Shown: positions 9,487-17,858 of the stretch, one piece after another
Layout: each line of letters starts with the position of its first letter
Position numbering within the stretch: position 1 is the stretch's first letter
Source of the DNA: Pseudoalteromonas luteoviolacea
GTDB taxonomy: Bacteria > Pseudomonadota > Gammaproteobacteria > Enterobacterales > Alteromonadaceae
Direction: 5' to 3'
Assembly (NCBI RefSeq): GCF_001696455.1
Contig: NZ_MAUJ01000011.1
Location: 1-64,000 of the forward strand
DNA length: 64,000 nucleotides
Notes under the pieces: model-generated
Seen by the model: only the letters and a program-made list of their open reading frames with translations
Told to the model about the DNA's origin: nothing
The model's database searches: none
Program-made: the position numbers and the translations under genes

Positions 9487-10845
9487 TTAATTAAACGCTC
9501 GACCACTCGGGAATCGTTCGATCTGGCGGTTTGTACGATTTCCACGGCGGCGTTTTTTGCGCTTGGTCTCAAGGGTTTCGTTATCACCTTTGAATACAAG
9601 ACCAAACCACAGAAGCGCTGGCCAGTACAAGAAAGACAAAATCTCTAAATTTTCAAAAAAGCTATAGCAGATAAATACCGTCATTAAACACAACGCAGTT
9701 TGAGCCGTTTTCGACACTTGTGACTTCACTAAAAAATATACCATGGTAATTGCCATTGGCACGGCCAGCGCGATTGCGCCAACGATCCCTTTAACAAACA
9801 ATAACCCATACCAACTATGATGCGACCCGATGGGCATACGTTCAACAATTTTGGGCCCTCGCTCTACGATACCGTGCCCCCAAATTGGTGCTTCTGCCTC
9901 CCAACGTTGCATTGCAATATTGGCCAGGGCCTGCCTTACTCTTGTCGAGCCGGGGCGCTGTTGCTTGATGGCTTCATACGAGTCCATTATCCAATTATAT
10001 ACCGGCTCACCTAACAGTAGGACGGCTGGGACAATAAAGCCAAGCATGAGCAAAAACCACGGCTCTTTGAATTTATCGCTGAACATCACCATCGGGAACA
10101 ACATAATAAAAATGGCGATACCTGCGCGAGATTGAGACAACAGCAACATTGCCCAGCAGCCCGCAATTGCCCATCTACGGATGCGTGCATTTTGTTCCTG
10201 TAGACAAAAAACTAAGTAAATACATGCCATAAATCCAGCAGCTGGTGCCCAAGGTGTGAAAAAACGCCAGCGGCCAGCACCTGTTTCAGGGTTAATACCG
10301 TAAAAGCTCACCATAAAAAAACTTTCTCCAGGTCCGCCAATCACTTTTAACGGTGATAGAAATATGTCGCCTGGTAGGCGTCCTAGGTAAAAGATAAATG
10401 ACACAACCGCAAAAATAAGTGTTTGAATTGCGATGATACAAACGGCACGAATGATCACTTCTTTTCTTACTTGGATCATATTGGCGATGAAAGGAAACAG
10501 TGCCAGCAATGCCCATCCTTTCATCCAACCAATAGACGATTTGATGGTTTTCCCAATCCCTAAAGACCAATTAAAGTGGGCAATAATCAGTGCCACCAGC
10601 ATCACCAACATGGCTATTGTCCAAAGCCATACCATAGGGCTTACCGAGGCATGTTTGGTATCTACTTCAACATAAATTCGGGTGATCACCATCGCAAATA
10701 GCAACCACCCGATAACTGAACCCAACACATACAATGTGCCTGTTAAAAAAGCCGGATAAGTGAGCACTAGCCCTGCCCACACAACGAACTCTTCAGAGCT
10801 AATAAATTCTTTTTTCTCGCCTGGTAGCGCTGAGAGTAATAACAT
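9487..10845 (-). CDS. Wzy-type O-antigen ligase/polymerase family membrane protein
   Basis: 452 aa with about ten to twelve hydrophobic segments and a large loop near residues 290-350 ('RPGSTRVRQALANIAMQRW...WGHGIVERGP...GSHHSWYG'). That loop is the Wzy_C/O-antigen-ligase hallmark and contains the expected HxxW-like 'SHHSW'. Proteins of this family polymerise repeat units, or ligate polymers, on the periplasmic side of the inner membrane. It is the last gene of the wza-wzz-wzy unit, starting 4 nt after the copolymerase stop. The C-terminus is strongly basic (KRKKRRRGNR). Because the locus also encodes a Wza exporter and a flippase, polymerase is more likely than ligase. Confidence 0.8.
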   Translation of the reverse strand: MLLLSALPGEKKEFISSEEFVVWAGLVLTYPAFLTGTLYVLGSVIGWLLFAMVITRIYVEVDTKHASVSPMVWLWTIAMLVMLVALIIAHFNWSLGIGKTIKSSIGWMKGWALLALFPFIANMIQVRKEVIIRAVCIIAIQTLIFAVVSFIFYLGRLPGDIFLSPLKVIGGPGESFFMVSFYGINPETGAGRWRFFTPWAPAAGFMACIYLVFCLQEQNARIRRWAIAGCWAMLLLSQSRAGIAIFIMLFPMVMFSDKFKEPWFLLMLGFIVPAVLLLGEPVYNWIMDSYEAIKQQRPGSTRVRQALANIAMQRWEAEAPIWGHGIVERGPKIVERMPIGSHHSWYGLLFVKGIVGAIALAVPMAITMVYFLVKSQVSKTAQTALCLMTVFICYSFFENLEILSFLYWPALLWFGLVFKGDNETLETKRKKRRRGNRTNRQIERFPSGRAFN

Positions 10846-10848
10846 AAC

Positions 10849-12248
10849 TTACGCCTTAGCCTTTGGCTTTTCTACGACAAGCGCAACAATCTCTCTGCGC
10901 TTGTTCACCATTAAAATGGCTGCTGAGGTGAAAATCATGGCAAATAATGCGGCGGCAACTGCGAGGCTCTTTTTCGGGCTAACGGGTTTCATAGCCACCG
11001 ATGGAGGTGTCATAAGTTGTACAATTGGATATGATGCAAACACGTCAGCTTTACCTGCTTCAAGGCGCGCAGCCGCAGAGGTGAAAACCGCTTCAGCTAG
11101 GTCAAACTCGCGTTCTAACCTTTCGAGCTCGCCGCTTCTCTGGCATAAATTTTTATTTTCTCATTGAGTAATACTTGTGCTTGGTCAAGTTCTACTAACT
11201 GAGCTTGCTTACCTTTTTTCAGGGCATAGGCGTTGATTAAGTCTGCAAATAGTTGCGCCCGTTTGGGGTTATTTTTTAAATCAAGTGAGGTAAAAATATG
11301 CGCTGCGTTCGGGCCAACAAGGCCTTGAGAGCGATTTCTCAAAGATTGCTTAGATTGTTCAAAGCGCGCAAATTCAGCTTTTACTTTCGGGTGACCATCC
11401 CCCCAGCGAGAGCGATACTCACTGAGTTGAGAAGCACTTGAAGTTAGCTCTGATAAGTAGCCACGAAACTCGCCATCCGATTGTAAAACAAAAGCTTGTC
11501 CTGCCATGGCTGGTGATACACCTAAATCGACACTCAGCTGATTGACATAATCATCGCTTTGACCGATTTCGGCTTGGATCATAACGATTCTTTCTTTGAT
11601 TGTAGACAAGGTTGCGGTTTCGCGTAGTAGCTGCTCGCCAGATACCAGTAATGAACGCTGCTGAAAATCGATGATGTTGTTACGGGTCGCGTTTAATCTC
11701 TCACGGTACTGATCTAACACTGCTTTGATGCTTTCGTCGCGGCGTTTTACTTCATCTGCGCGCAAATGGTCCAATTGAGCTTGTAGAGCATCGTAAAGCG
11801 CCCACGCTTTTTGCTGTGCCATTTTGGCTGAATTTGCAGTTGTTTCGACATTTAAAATGGAAGTTTGCTCGGTCAATCTTACTTTGGGGTTGCCAAAGTC
11901 GCGGATGTGAATGTTCAGAGACTGGGCCGCATTTTCGATTAAATTGCGGCTCATCAACATCTCTTTGTAGTTCACTCTAGGGTTGTAGCCTTTACCAAAA
12001 GGCGCACTCGTAGATGACACCACTTGTCCTACTTCATCAATAGAAACTTGGCTGTTTGCACCCGTACCTGGAAGCACAATGTCTAGGTCGCTTTTGTATG
12101 TCGGCGCTTTTTGCAAGTAGACGATAACGAGCATCACAATTATTGCGTAGCTAATGAGACATGCTACCAGATAAGGTCTGTGCAGGGCTCTGTAAACACT
12201 GGCTCTGAAGCGGCTATAAGGTGTTGTGACTTGAAGTGCGGTACCCAT
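10849..12248 (-). pseudogene. Wzz-type polysaccharide copolymerase, frameshifted
   Basis: Two overlapping-frame pieces make one protein. The first, 12248-11115 (377 aa), starts MGTALQVTTPYSRF and has TM1 (about residues 29-48, 'YLVACLISYAIIVMLVIVYL') and a coiled-coil periplasmic region; it stops after 'KIYAREAASSKG'. The -1 frame continues as 'ELERLEREFDLAEAVFTSAAARLEAGKADVFASYPIVQLM', then a proline-rich TM2 (SLAVAAALFAMIFTSAAILMV) and ends at 10849. The 1400 nt plus one base equals 467 codons. Restoring one G near 11130 (GCGGCGAG to GCGGCGGAG, reverse-strand sense) gives KIYAREAAELERLEREF, a normal copolymerase helix. The protein would regulate chain length and connect polymerase to the Wza exporter. 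There is no C-terminal tyrosine kinase domain. It could be a real mutation or a sequencing error. Confidence 0.85.
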
Positions 12249-12259
12249 GATACACCTCC

Positions 12260-13531
12260 TTAAAACACTTTAAACGGTGTGACTATGTCTAAAACGGTAC
12301 GTGCTACGTCTCTTAAGTTAGTGATATCAGAGTCGTAACAGGCGATGGCGTCATTTGGCATTACGTATGGATTTATTTGATCTCTGTAAGGCATACGCAT
12401 TAGCTGCTCTATAGAGCGCTCAATGACTTGAGTTTGTTTAGTAATTGGGTGTGTACTGACTAATACGATACGGCGAGGCGCATTTGTATAGGATTTACCA
12501 CCCACACAGTTAGCTGAAACAGCCGCCTGCAATAATCTGGTGCCATAAGGGAGGTTGCTTGAGAAGCGACCGATGGCAGCGTTAGAATTACTCTCTGCAG
12601 AATCAATTAAGTTCGACATAAACACGCGAAACCCTTTTGGCGTAATCTGAGAAGGGCGCACTAGATGAGGTTGAAAACAGCCTGTGCTTGGCACAATCAC
12701 TTGGTCACCAGCGATAAGCGCGTAGTCAGTTACTGGTTCACCCGTTAAGATGCCGGTTAGGTCGACTTCTACTTGCCAGCCAGAGCGAATTAAAATGACT
12801 TGGTCTAATTTGGCGTCTGGACGAATACCAGAAGCGGTTCTTACTGCCTCGGACAACAAGCGCTTTTTAGTTTGGTCGCCCGAAGCTACAAGGCGGTCTT
12901 TGTGAATTTGTGCAGGAATTGAAGCATTAATGGTTACGCGGCCAGGTTCGAAAACTGCGCCAGACACCGGTACTTCAATTGCAGCTAAATTGAGCACTCG
13001 GATATTTACATCTAATGTACTGGCCTTAAATATATTCGCTCTGATAAGCGCCAGCTCTATACGTTCACTCAGGTGCTGCGTGGTTAAGCCTGCTGCGAAT
13101 ATGGGCTCAATGGCTGGCATTTCAAGTAGGCCAGAGTTGTCTAAAATGTAGTTGCCATTAAATCCTTCACCAAACTCCATGCTTACTTCAATTAAATCGC
13201 CCGGGCTTAGAGGCAATGAGCTGGCGCCTTTACCACCAAGAACAGGTACAGGTGCTTGGTTATTTGGGTGTGTCTTTATTGCTCTATCGACGCGGTATTG
13301 TTTGGTGATTGCAAACTCATTGGCACCGGAGCAGTCTAACCCAGCAGCGAACACGGTACCTGGTTTAGAGGGGGCGATGACAGTACCTTGTGCATTCGGG
13401 TGCCCGTAAAAGCGGTCATCTTTGTCTTCTAACTCTACTGTTCCGTCAATGTGTGCACAGCCAGCGATGGTCGCAAGCTGGCATACGAGTGCCAACATGC
13501 TTAGCTTGGATTTTAAGTGAGTGACTGACAT
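12260..13531 (-). CDS. Wza-type polysaccharide export lipoprotein
   Basis: 423 aa. It has a signal peptide with the lipobox TIAGC (Cys25), so it should be lipidated and sorted to the outer membrane. The polysaccharide-export domain starts near residue 105 ('LPLSPGDLIEVSMEFGEGFNGNYILDNSGLLEMP'). SLBB-type segments follow ('IEVPVSGAVFEPGRVTI' and 'YALIAGDQVIVPSTGC'). It would form the outer-membrane channel for the polymer. First gene of a wza-wzz-wzy unit, preceded by a clean ribosome site (AAGGAA) and by a sigma-54-like promoter 40 nt upstream. Somewhat longer than E. coli Wza (379 aa) and lacking obvious similarity at its C-terminal ~100 residues. Confidence 0.87.
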   Translation of the reverse strand: MSVTHLKSKLSMLALVCQLATIAGCAHIDGTVELEDKDDRFYGHPNAQGTVIAPSKPGTVFAAGLDCSGANEFAITKQYRVDRAIKTHPNNQAPVPVLGGKGASSLPLSPGDLIEVSMEFGEGFNGNYILDNSGLLEMPAIEPIFAAGLTTQHLSERIELALIRANIFKASTLDVNIRVLNLAAIEVPVSGAVFEPGRVTINASIPAQIHKDRLVASGDQTKKRLLSEAVRTASGIRPDAKLDQVILIRSGWQVEVDLTGILTGEPVTDYALIAGDQVIVPSTGCFQPHLVRPSQITPKGFRVFMSNLIDSAESNSNAAIGRFSSNLPYGTRLLQAAVSANCVGGKSYTNAPRRIVLVSTHPITKQTQVIERSIEQLMRMPYRDQINPYVMPNDAIACYDSDITNLRDVARTVLDIVTPFKVF

Positions 13532-13568
13532 GGCTTATTCCTTAATAAGAAGTTTGCTGACTTAAATA

Positions 13569-13586
13569 AAGCATTAATTAGGCCAG
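13569..13586 (-). promoter_or_regulatory. Sigma-54-type promoter of the wza-wzz-wzy unit
   Basis: On the minus strand the sequence reads TGGCCT-AATTA-ATGCT, with the invariant GG and GC exactly 10 nt apart. The -12 GC lies 40 nt before the wza start codon. Confidence 0.65.
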
Positions 13587-13648
13587 TTGTCTAAATCCTT
13601 TATTTTCATGCGTTTAGGTGTTTCTCTTTCAGGTTTTTCGTGTCTGTT

Positions 13649-13661
13649 TTGCAATTTGCAT
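13649..13661. promoter_or_regulatory. LuxO-type operator-like site upstream of wza
   Basis: TTGCA-ATT-TGCAT matches the Vibrio LuxO operator pattern TTGCA-N3-TGCAA at nine of ten fixed positions. It lies 77-90 nt upstream of the -12 element of the wza promoter, a usual distance for sigma-54 activator sites. A further TTTTGCAA half-site is at 13670-13677. Confidence 0.4.
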
Positions 13662-13681
13662 TGTGGTTATTTTGCAATATA

Positions 13682-13705
13682 AAAAGCCAGCAGATGCTGG
13701 CTTTC
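13682..13705 (-). terminator. Terminator of the flippase-GT2 unit
   Basis: Near-perfect stem AAAGCCAGCA / TGCTGGCTTT with a 2-nt centre. On the minus strand it is followed by TTTAT. It lies 24 nt after the glycosyltransferase stop codon and upstream of the wza promoter, so it separates two EPS units. Confidence 0.85.
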
Positions 13706-13728
13706 TGTGTTTTAGCGCTAAAAGTGGC

Positions 13729-14736
13729 CTAATTGGACTTTTGAAGGAAGGCTGCACCTCGCATTGCAGCGTTTTCAATGGCACTGTAGAGACTGTTTGG
13801 TAAGGCGCATAAATACGTACAAGCGAGTGTAGCCAGAGTGCGTTTGGGCTCCTCTTTCAAGATACGCCAATTGGTTTTTAATGCCTCATGCATTAACTTG
13901 CTTGCCTGTGTACTGTTGCGTGATTGAATTGCTCGACGGCATAAATAGCGTAACTGATAAGCTTTTGCCAGCGATGCATATTGACTAAAGAAGGCATCGT
14001 GACCAATGCGATTTTGATCTACAGCATACTGCCAACTAGTAAACTGTTTATGCAAATTTGAAGAAAGCCCAGAGGCGTTAACTCTATAATATGTCAAAGG
14101 TTGTTCAATACCCTCGATCATACAATTGGTGTCCAGTGCGATACGCAGCCACAGTTCGATGTCTTCAGATTGACGAAGCTCTTCATCAAAATATTGCACC
14201 CAATTTCGCATACCATCTTGAAAAGCAATACTGTCTAGTATGGTTTTACGAATAACAGGAGCGGAACCATTGCCGATAGGGTTGCGACAAAAAATGTGTT
14301 TAGTGGTGATGTTTTTAAGTTTTGGGAACTGCCCTATGCCCAATGGGGCATCGTCTTCGTCTATAAATAAAGACGGGCAGTAACTAATTCCTAACTGGTC
14401 GTTGGCCTCCAAGTGTGCAACGTGTTTTTCCAACTTTTCTGGTGCCCAGTAATCGTCCGCATCTAACAGTGCAATATAATCGCCTTGTGCTGCGCGAATA
14501 CCGGTATTTCTAGCGCCTGACAAGCCTCTGTTCAATTGAGAAATCACTTTGATCCGAGCATCGTCGAACTGTGCGACTTTTGCCAGCGTATCGTCGCTAC
14601 AACCGTCATCTACACAGATCAACTCAAAGTCTTGATAGGTTTGTTGGAGCACAGAGTTTATGCTCAGCTCTATGTATTTTCCTACATTGTACATAGGGAT
14701 AATGACGCTAACAGTTGGGTGAATTAAGCTGTTCAT
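13729..14736 (-). CDS. Family 2 glycosyltransferase
   Basis: 335 aa. The N-terminal GT-A domain is clear: 'VSVIIPMYNVGKYIELSINSVLQQTYQDFELICVDDGCSDDT' is the nucleotide-sugar-binding start, and 'GLSGARNTGIRAAQGDYIALLDADDYW' carries the DxD metal site (DADD). A likely catalytic acidic motif 'SEDIELWLRIAL' follows near residue 195. It should add one sugar to the lipid-linked EPS repeat unit on the cytoplasmic face; the donor sugar cannot be read from sequence. Good ribosome site (AAGGAG). It begins 10 nt after the flippase stop and is followed by a terminator, so the two genes form one unit. Confidence 0.88.
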   Translation of the reverse strand: MNSLIHPTVSVIIPMYNVGKYIELSINSVLQQTYQDFELICVDDGCSDDTLAKVAQFDDARIKVISQLNRGLSGARNTGIRAAQGDYIALLDADDYWAPEKLEKHVAHLEANDQLGISYCPSLFIDEDDAPLGIGQFPKLKNITTKHIFCRNPIGNGSAPVIRKTILDSIAFQDGMRNWVQYFDEELRQSEDIELWLRIALDTNCMIEGIEQPLTYYRVNASGLSSNLHKQFTSWQYAVDQNRIGHDAFFSQYASLAKAYQLRYLCRRAIQSRNSTQASKLMHEALKTNWRILKEEPKRTLATLACTYLCALPNSLYSAIENAAMRGAAFLQKSN

Positions 14737-14746
14737 AATAGGCTCC

Positions 14747-15985
14747 TTATGCGGGCTTTATGGTTCTAAATTGGATAAACATGTTTACGGCTGGGAACAC
14801 AAGCCATAAAACACTGGATAAAAGTAGTACTAGGGCAAACGTTTCTGGTGTCTGTGGGGTCATCGAAAATATCCCAACGAGTGACACGAGTAAGCAATAA
14901 CCACATTGTTGTGCTTCTAAGCGAAAAAGACCTTTGCTGCGCAACACTGCGCTGTAGGTATCTGACCAAACAGAGGTGATTGCGATTAAACAAAGCAGAC
15001 TAGTGGTGGTAAAGCTAGCCTGCCATTCTGCTGAGAATAGAAATGGTACGTACACAGGCACTAATGTTGATTGACAGATAAAAATCAGGGATACGCACGT
15101 AGTCACTAGGACGATTTTTTTCGCCAGGCCACGGTTGGGGTTTGCCTGTTTTTGCTGGCAGATGTATGGATATAGCGCGGTGATATAGGCTTGACTGATA
15201 GACATGGCAAGGCCGATCCCAGCGCTTTTTGCGAAGCTATACAAGCCAAATAACTCAGGGGTCATCAACCTCGCAGCGATGAATACGTCCATGTTGATGC
15301 GAAGTGAACGAAGTGCATCAGCAGCAGCGAGTTGACTTGATGTCATTAACAGGTTGACAAATATAGGGCGATCGAACCCAATGCGATGGGGTTGCGTTTT
15401 GACCACTAAAAATGCCACTAACCACAGTATGGCAAAAGCCCATTTCGCGTAGACGATAGCCAGTAGTCCTGCATCTAGGTATAACGCGACAGCAATTGCG
15501 AAGTTTTCTAAGATGATACACACACTGCTAATCACACTGAACAAGGCCATGCGGTTTTCGCGTTGCACAAGAAATGCTTTGGTACTAACAATGGGGAAGA
15601 CTAAGTAAGTAAACGCCATCAAAGCCACAAGCGTGAAGATGTCGTGCTCTGGAAATAGCCATTCGGTACAATACGCCACCATAACTTGCACAAGGAACAG
15701 GCTAATACAAATAACCCACTGGACACACAAGCCGTTGGATAATAGTGACGGTAATTCTTTCTCGGTCGCCCGGATGATTTGGGCGCCTGTACCGGAGCGA
15801 AGTAACAGGCGCAGGACTTCGTGAATACTTAAAGCCAGCATTGCTGCGCCGTACTCTACTGGCAGTAAGAAAGCAGCCATTGCCATAATGCTTACTAGGC
15901 GAGATGCCTTTGCAATTACTTCAGCACCAACTAGCCAAGAGGTGTTTCTTAGAAGAAGGGTGATAGAGTATTTGCTTGCCTGCAT
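14747..15985 (-). CDS. Wzx-type polysaccharide flippase (MOP superfamily)
   Basis: 412 aa with about twelve hydrophobic segments. The N-terminus ('LLLRNTSWLVGAEVIAKASRLVSIMAMAAFLLPVEYGAAMLALSI') is typical of Wzx/RfbX-like lipid-linked oligosaccharide flippases, as are charged residues in early helices. It should move the undecaprenyl-PP-linked repeat unit across the inner membrane to the Wzy polymerase. Begins the flippase-GT2 unit. A weaker sigma-54-like element lies 36 nt upstream. Confidence 0.85.
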   Translation of the reverse strand: MQASKYSITLLLRNTSWLVGAEVIAKASRLVSIMAMAAFLLPVEYGAAMLALSIHEVLRLLLRSGTGAQIIRATEKELPSLLSNGLCVQWVICISLFLVQVMVAYCTEWLFPEHDIFTLVALMAFTYLVFPIVSTKAFLVQRENRMALFSVISSVCIILENFAIAVALYLDAGLLAIVYAKWAFAILWLVAFLVVKTQPHRIGFDRPIFVNLLMTSSQLAAADALRSLRINMDVFIAARLMTPELFGLYSFAKSAGIGLAMSISQAYITALYPYICQQKQANPNRGLAKKIVLVTTCVSLIFICQSTLVPVYVPFLFSAEWQASFTTTSLLCLIAITSVWSDTYSAVLRSKGLFRLEAQQCGYCLLVSLVGIFSMTPQTPETFALVLLLSSVLWLVFPAVNMFIQFRTIKPA

Positions 15986-16019
15986 AGTTTTCGCCTCTGA
16001 TTAAGTGATAGTTTTACTA

Positions 16020-16036
16020 ATCAATAATCAGGCCAA
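16020..16036 (-). promoter_or_regulatory. Sigma-54-like element upstream of the flippase gene
   Basis: On the minus strand it reads TGGCCT-GATTA-TTGAT. The -24 GG is present; the -12 is GA instead of GC, as is also seen in the pspA promoter of this window. It is 36 nt before the flippase start codon, the same placement as the other EPS promoters. Confidence 0.45.
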
Positions 16037-16105
16037 AACACAAACTTTTTAACTTGTTGTATTTTAAGGTTTTTATTTTAAACCTTATTTTTCATTTTGA
16101 CGGAG

Positions 16106-16118
16106 TTGCAGATTGCAA
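16106..16118. promoter_or_regulatory. LuxO-type operator-like site upstream of the flippase gene
   Basis: TTGCA-GAT-TGCAA is a perfect match to the pattern TTGCA-N3-TGCAA reported for Vibrio LuxO. It lies 85-97 nt upstream of the -12 element of the flippase promoter. A second partial site, ATTTGCAAAGG, is at 16134-16144, overlapping the 3' end of the regulator gene itself. Confidence 0.45.
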
Positions 16119-16145
16119 AGCGGTAAATTATCGATTTGCAAAGGT

Positions 16146-17600
16146 TTAAGAAGGTTCCCATTTCTGGATTTTTCGGTACAAAGTGGAGGGACTAACTTCG
16201 AGTAAACCTGCTGCTTTTACCACATTATCCTCACACACTTGTAATGCTTGCTCAATGGCAAATCGCTCTACCTCAGAAAGAGGCACAATGTTTAACGTAC
16301 CGTTTTGCTGTGTTGTATCTGAGGAAGTTATCGAAGGTCGGGGCATAATAGGCGCCGATTGAGGTTTGTCTTTAGGTGTGAATAATGCCTCATCGGGTTT
16401 TAGATGTAATTGTTGCATTAATGTCTCTTCACTCACCATTGGACCATCAGACATTACAACGGCACTGTGTATGAGGTTTTCGAGCTGTCTAACGTTACCC
16501 GGCCAAGCGTAATTCAATATGAGTTGCTCGGCACGTTTGGAAAAGCCAACGAAGAGTTTATTTTCTAGCTCACTGTACTTATTCAAGTAATACAGAGCGA
16601 TTTGTAAGGGATCTTGATCTCTTTCTGCCAGCGCTGGCATATCTATGGCGATCACATTAAGGCGGTAAAATAAATCTTCTCTCAGTAACTGTTGCTCAAT
16701 AGCATCGAGTGGGTTGCGGTTTGTAGCGCAAACAAATCGAACATCAACGCGCTCTGTCTTGCCACTACCTACACGTTGAAAGGTCCCTGTTTGTATGAAT
16801 CGTAGGATTTTGGCCTGTAATGCCATGTCCATTTCGCCGATTTCATCTAAAAATAATGTGCCGCCATCAGCGAGCGTCGCTGCGCCATCTCTATTGTTGG
16901 TAGCACCAGAGAAAGCGCCCTTAACGTGGCCAAATATTTCTGACTCCATTAATTCTGATGGAATGGCTGCACAGTTTATACAAATCAGAGCTTGTTCGTT
17001 ACGAGGGCTCAAATTGTGAATGGCTTCTGCCGCGAGTTCTTTACCTGTACCGCTGGGGCCTGTTATAAACACATTTGCACGACTCGGGGCGGCTTTATCT
17101 ATGGCTTTGTAGACGACCTGCATGGCCAATGAGCTACCGATAAAACGTTGAAATTGAGAGCGATGCTCTCGTTTATATCTTTTGAGGCTGGCACGCAGCA
17201 TGTTGCGTTCAGCAATGAGCATTTTTGTTTGCAATGCTTGCTCTATCGTAATGCGCAAATTGTCGTTTTCCCATGGTTTTTGCAAGTAACCCCACACTTT
17301 ACCTTGGTTTATTGCATCGATAAGTGCCGCCTGTTCAGTAAAGGCTGTCAACATGATACGAATGGTGTCAGGGTAGTCTTCCGCGATGATGGCGAGGAGT
17401 TCATTGCCTGTCATGCCAGGCATGTTTTTGTCGGTTACAACTACGTCAATTGGTTCATTGGCTAATACATCTAAGGCATCTTGGCCACTTTCAGCGGTGC
17501 GAATGGTATATTGATCAGAGCGCAGTGCACGGCTCAAAGAACGTAAAATATGCGGTTCGTCATCTACTAGTAGGATGTGTAATCCCATCATCTTTTCCAT
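16146..17600 (-). CDS. Sigma-54-dependent response regulator (REC-AAA+-Fis), LuxO-like HTH
   Basis: 484 aa. Receiver domain 1-125: acidic pocket 'LLVDDEP', phospho-acceptor D57 in VVTDKNMPG, conserved T/K in 'MLTAF...YLQKPW'. AAA+ domain ~150-385: Walker A GPSGTGKE (181-188), Walker B 'GGTLFLDEIGEM', and the sigma-54 contact loop, which reads GAFSGA (228-233) rather than the usual GAFTGA. A linker of ~60 residues follows. The Fis-type HTH at ~443-480 ('VCEDNVVKAAGLLEVSPSTLYRKIQKW') resembles the LuxO recognition helix. It should activate sigma-54 RNA polymerase when phosphorylated. No histidine kinase is encoded nearby. It lies in the middle of the EPS locus beside at least four sigma-54-like promoters, so it is the obvious candidate regulator. 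Start chosen at 17600 behind AAGGAG. Confidence 0.9.
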   Translation of the reverse strand: MEKMMGLHILLVDDEPHILRSLSRALRSDQYTIRTAESGQDALDVLANEPIDVVVTDKNMPGMTGNELLAIIAEDYPDTIRIMLTAFTEQAALIDAINQGKVWGYLQKPWENDNLRITIEQALQTKMLIAERNMLRASLKRYKREHRSQFQRFIGSSLAMQVVYKAIDKAAPSRANVFITGPSGTGKELAAEAIHNLSPRNEQALICINCAAIPSELMESEIFGHVKGAFSGATNNRDGAATLADGGTLFLDEIGEMDMALQAKILRFIQTGTFQRVGSGKTERVDVRFVCATNRNPLDAIEQQLLREDLFYRLNVIAIDMPALAERDQDPLQIALYYLNKYSELENKLFVGFSKRAEQLILNYAWPGNVRQLENLIHSAVVMSDGPMVSEETLMQQLHLKPDEALFTPKDKPQSAPIMPRPSITSSDTTQQNGTLNIVPLSEVERFAIEQALQVCEDNVVKAAGLLEVSPSTLYRKIQKWEPS

Positions 17601-17822
17601 GGTTGCGCTCCTTTTTCATTTTTGTTTTCTATTAACATATAGCAGTGTAACTGTAAGAGTTCCAAGGACTTTTACTAAAAATTAAAAGATGTTGTTGAAA
17701 ACTCGAAAATTGGCTGTTTATCCGCCAATAGCTTAGTTAAAGATACCAAAGTTGCGAGGGAAGGTGGATGAAATTATTTAAAAAAAGCCGTGTTATACGA
17801 ATGCCTCGACAGTCATTAAAGG

Positions 17823-17849
17823 GCGGCGTGCAGGGCGGCTGCACACCGC
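17823..17849 (-). terminator. Terminator of the LruC-lipoprotein unit
   Basis: On the minus strand, stem GCGGTGTGCAG / CTGCACGCCGC (one G-T pair) with a 5-nt loop lies 10 nt after the lipoprotein stop. It is followed by a short CCTTTAAT tract. Confidence 0.65.
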
Positions 17850-17858
17850 ATGAAGGGA

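Noticed and set aside
10849-12248. Programmed ribosomal frameshifting in the copolymerase gene
   Set aside because: No slippery heptamer or downstream pseudoknot is apparent at the junction; a simple one-base deletion explains it better.
17708-17730. Sigma-54-like sequence upstream of the response regulator gene (TGGCGG-ATAAA-CAGCC on the minus strand)
   Set aside because: GG-N10-GC is present, but the -12 reads CAGC and it lies ~110 nt from the start, unlike the other sites; the palindromic surroundings make a chance match likely.
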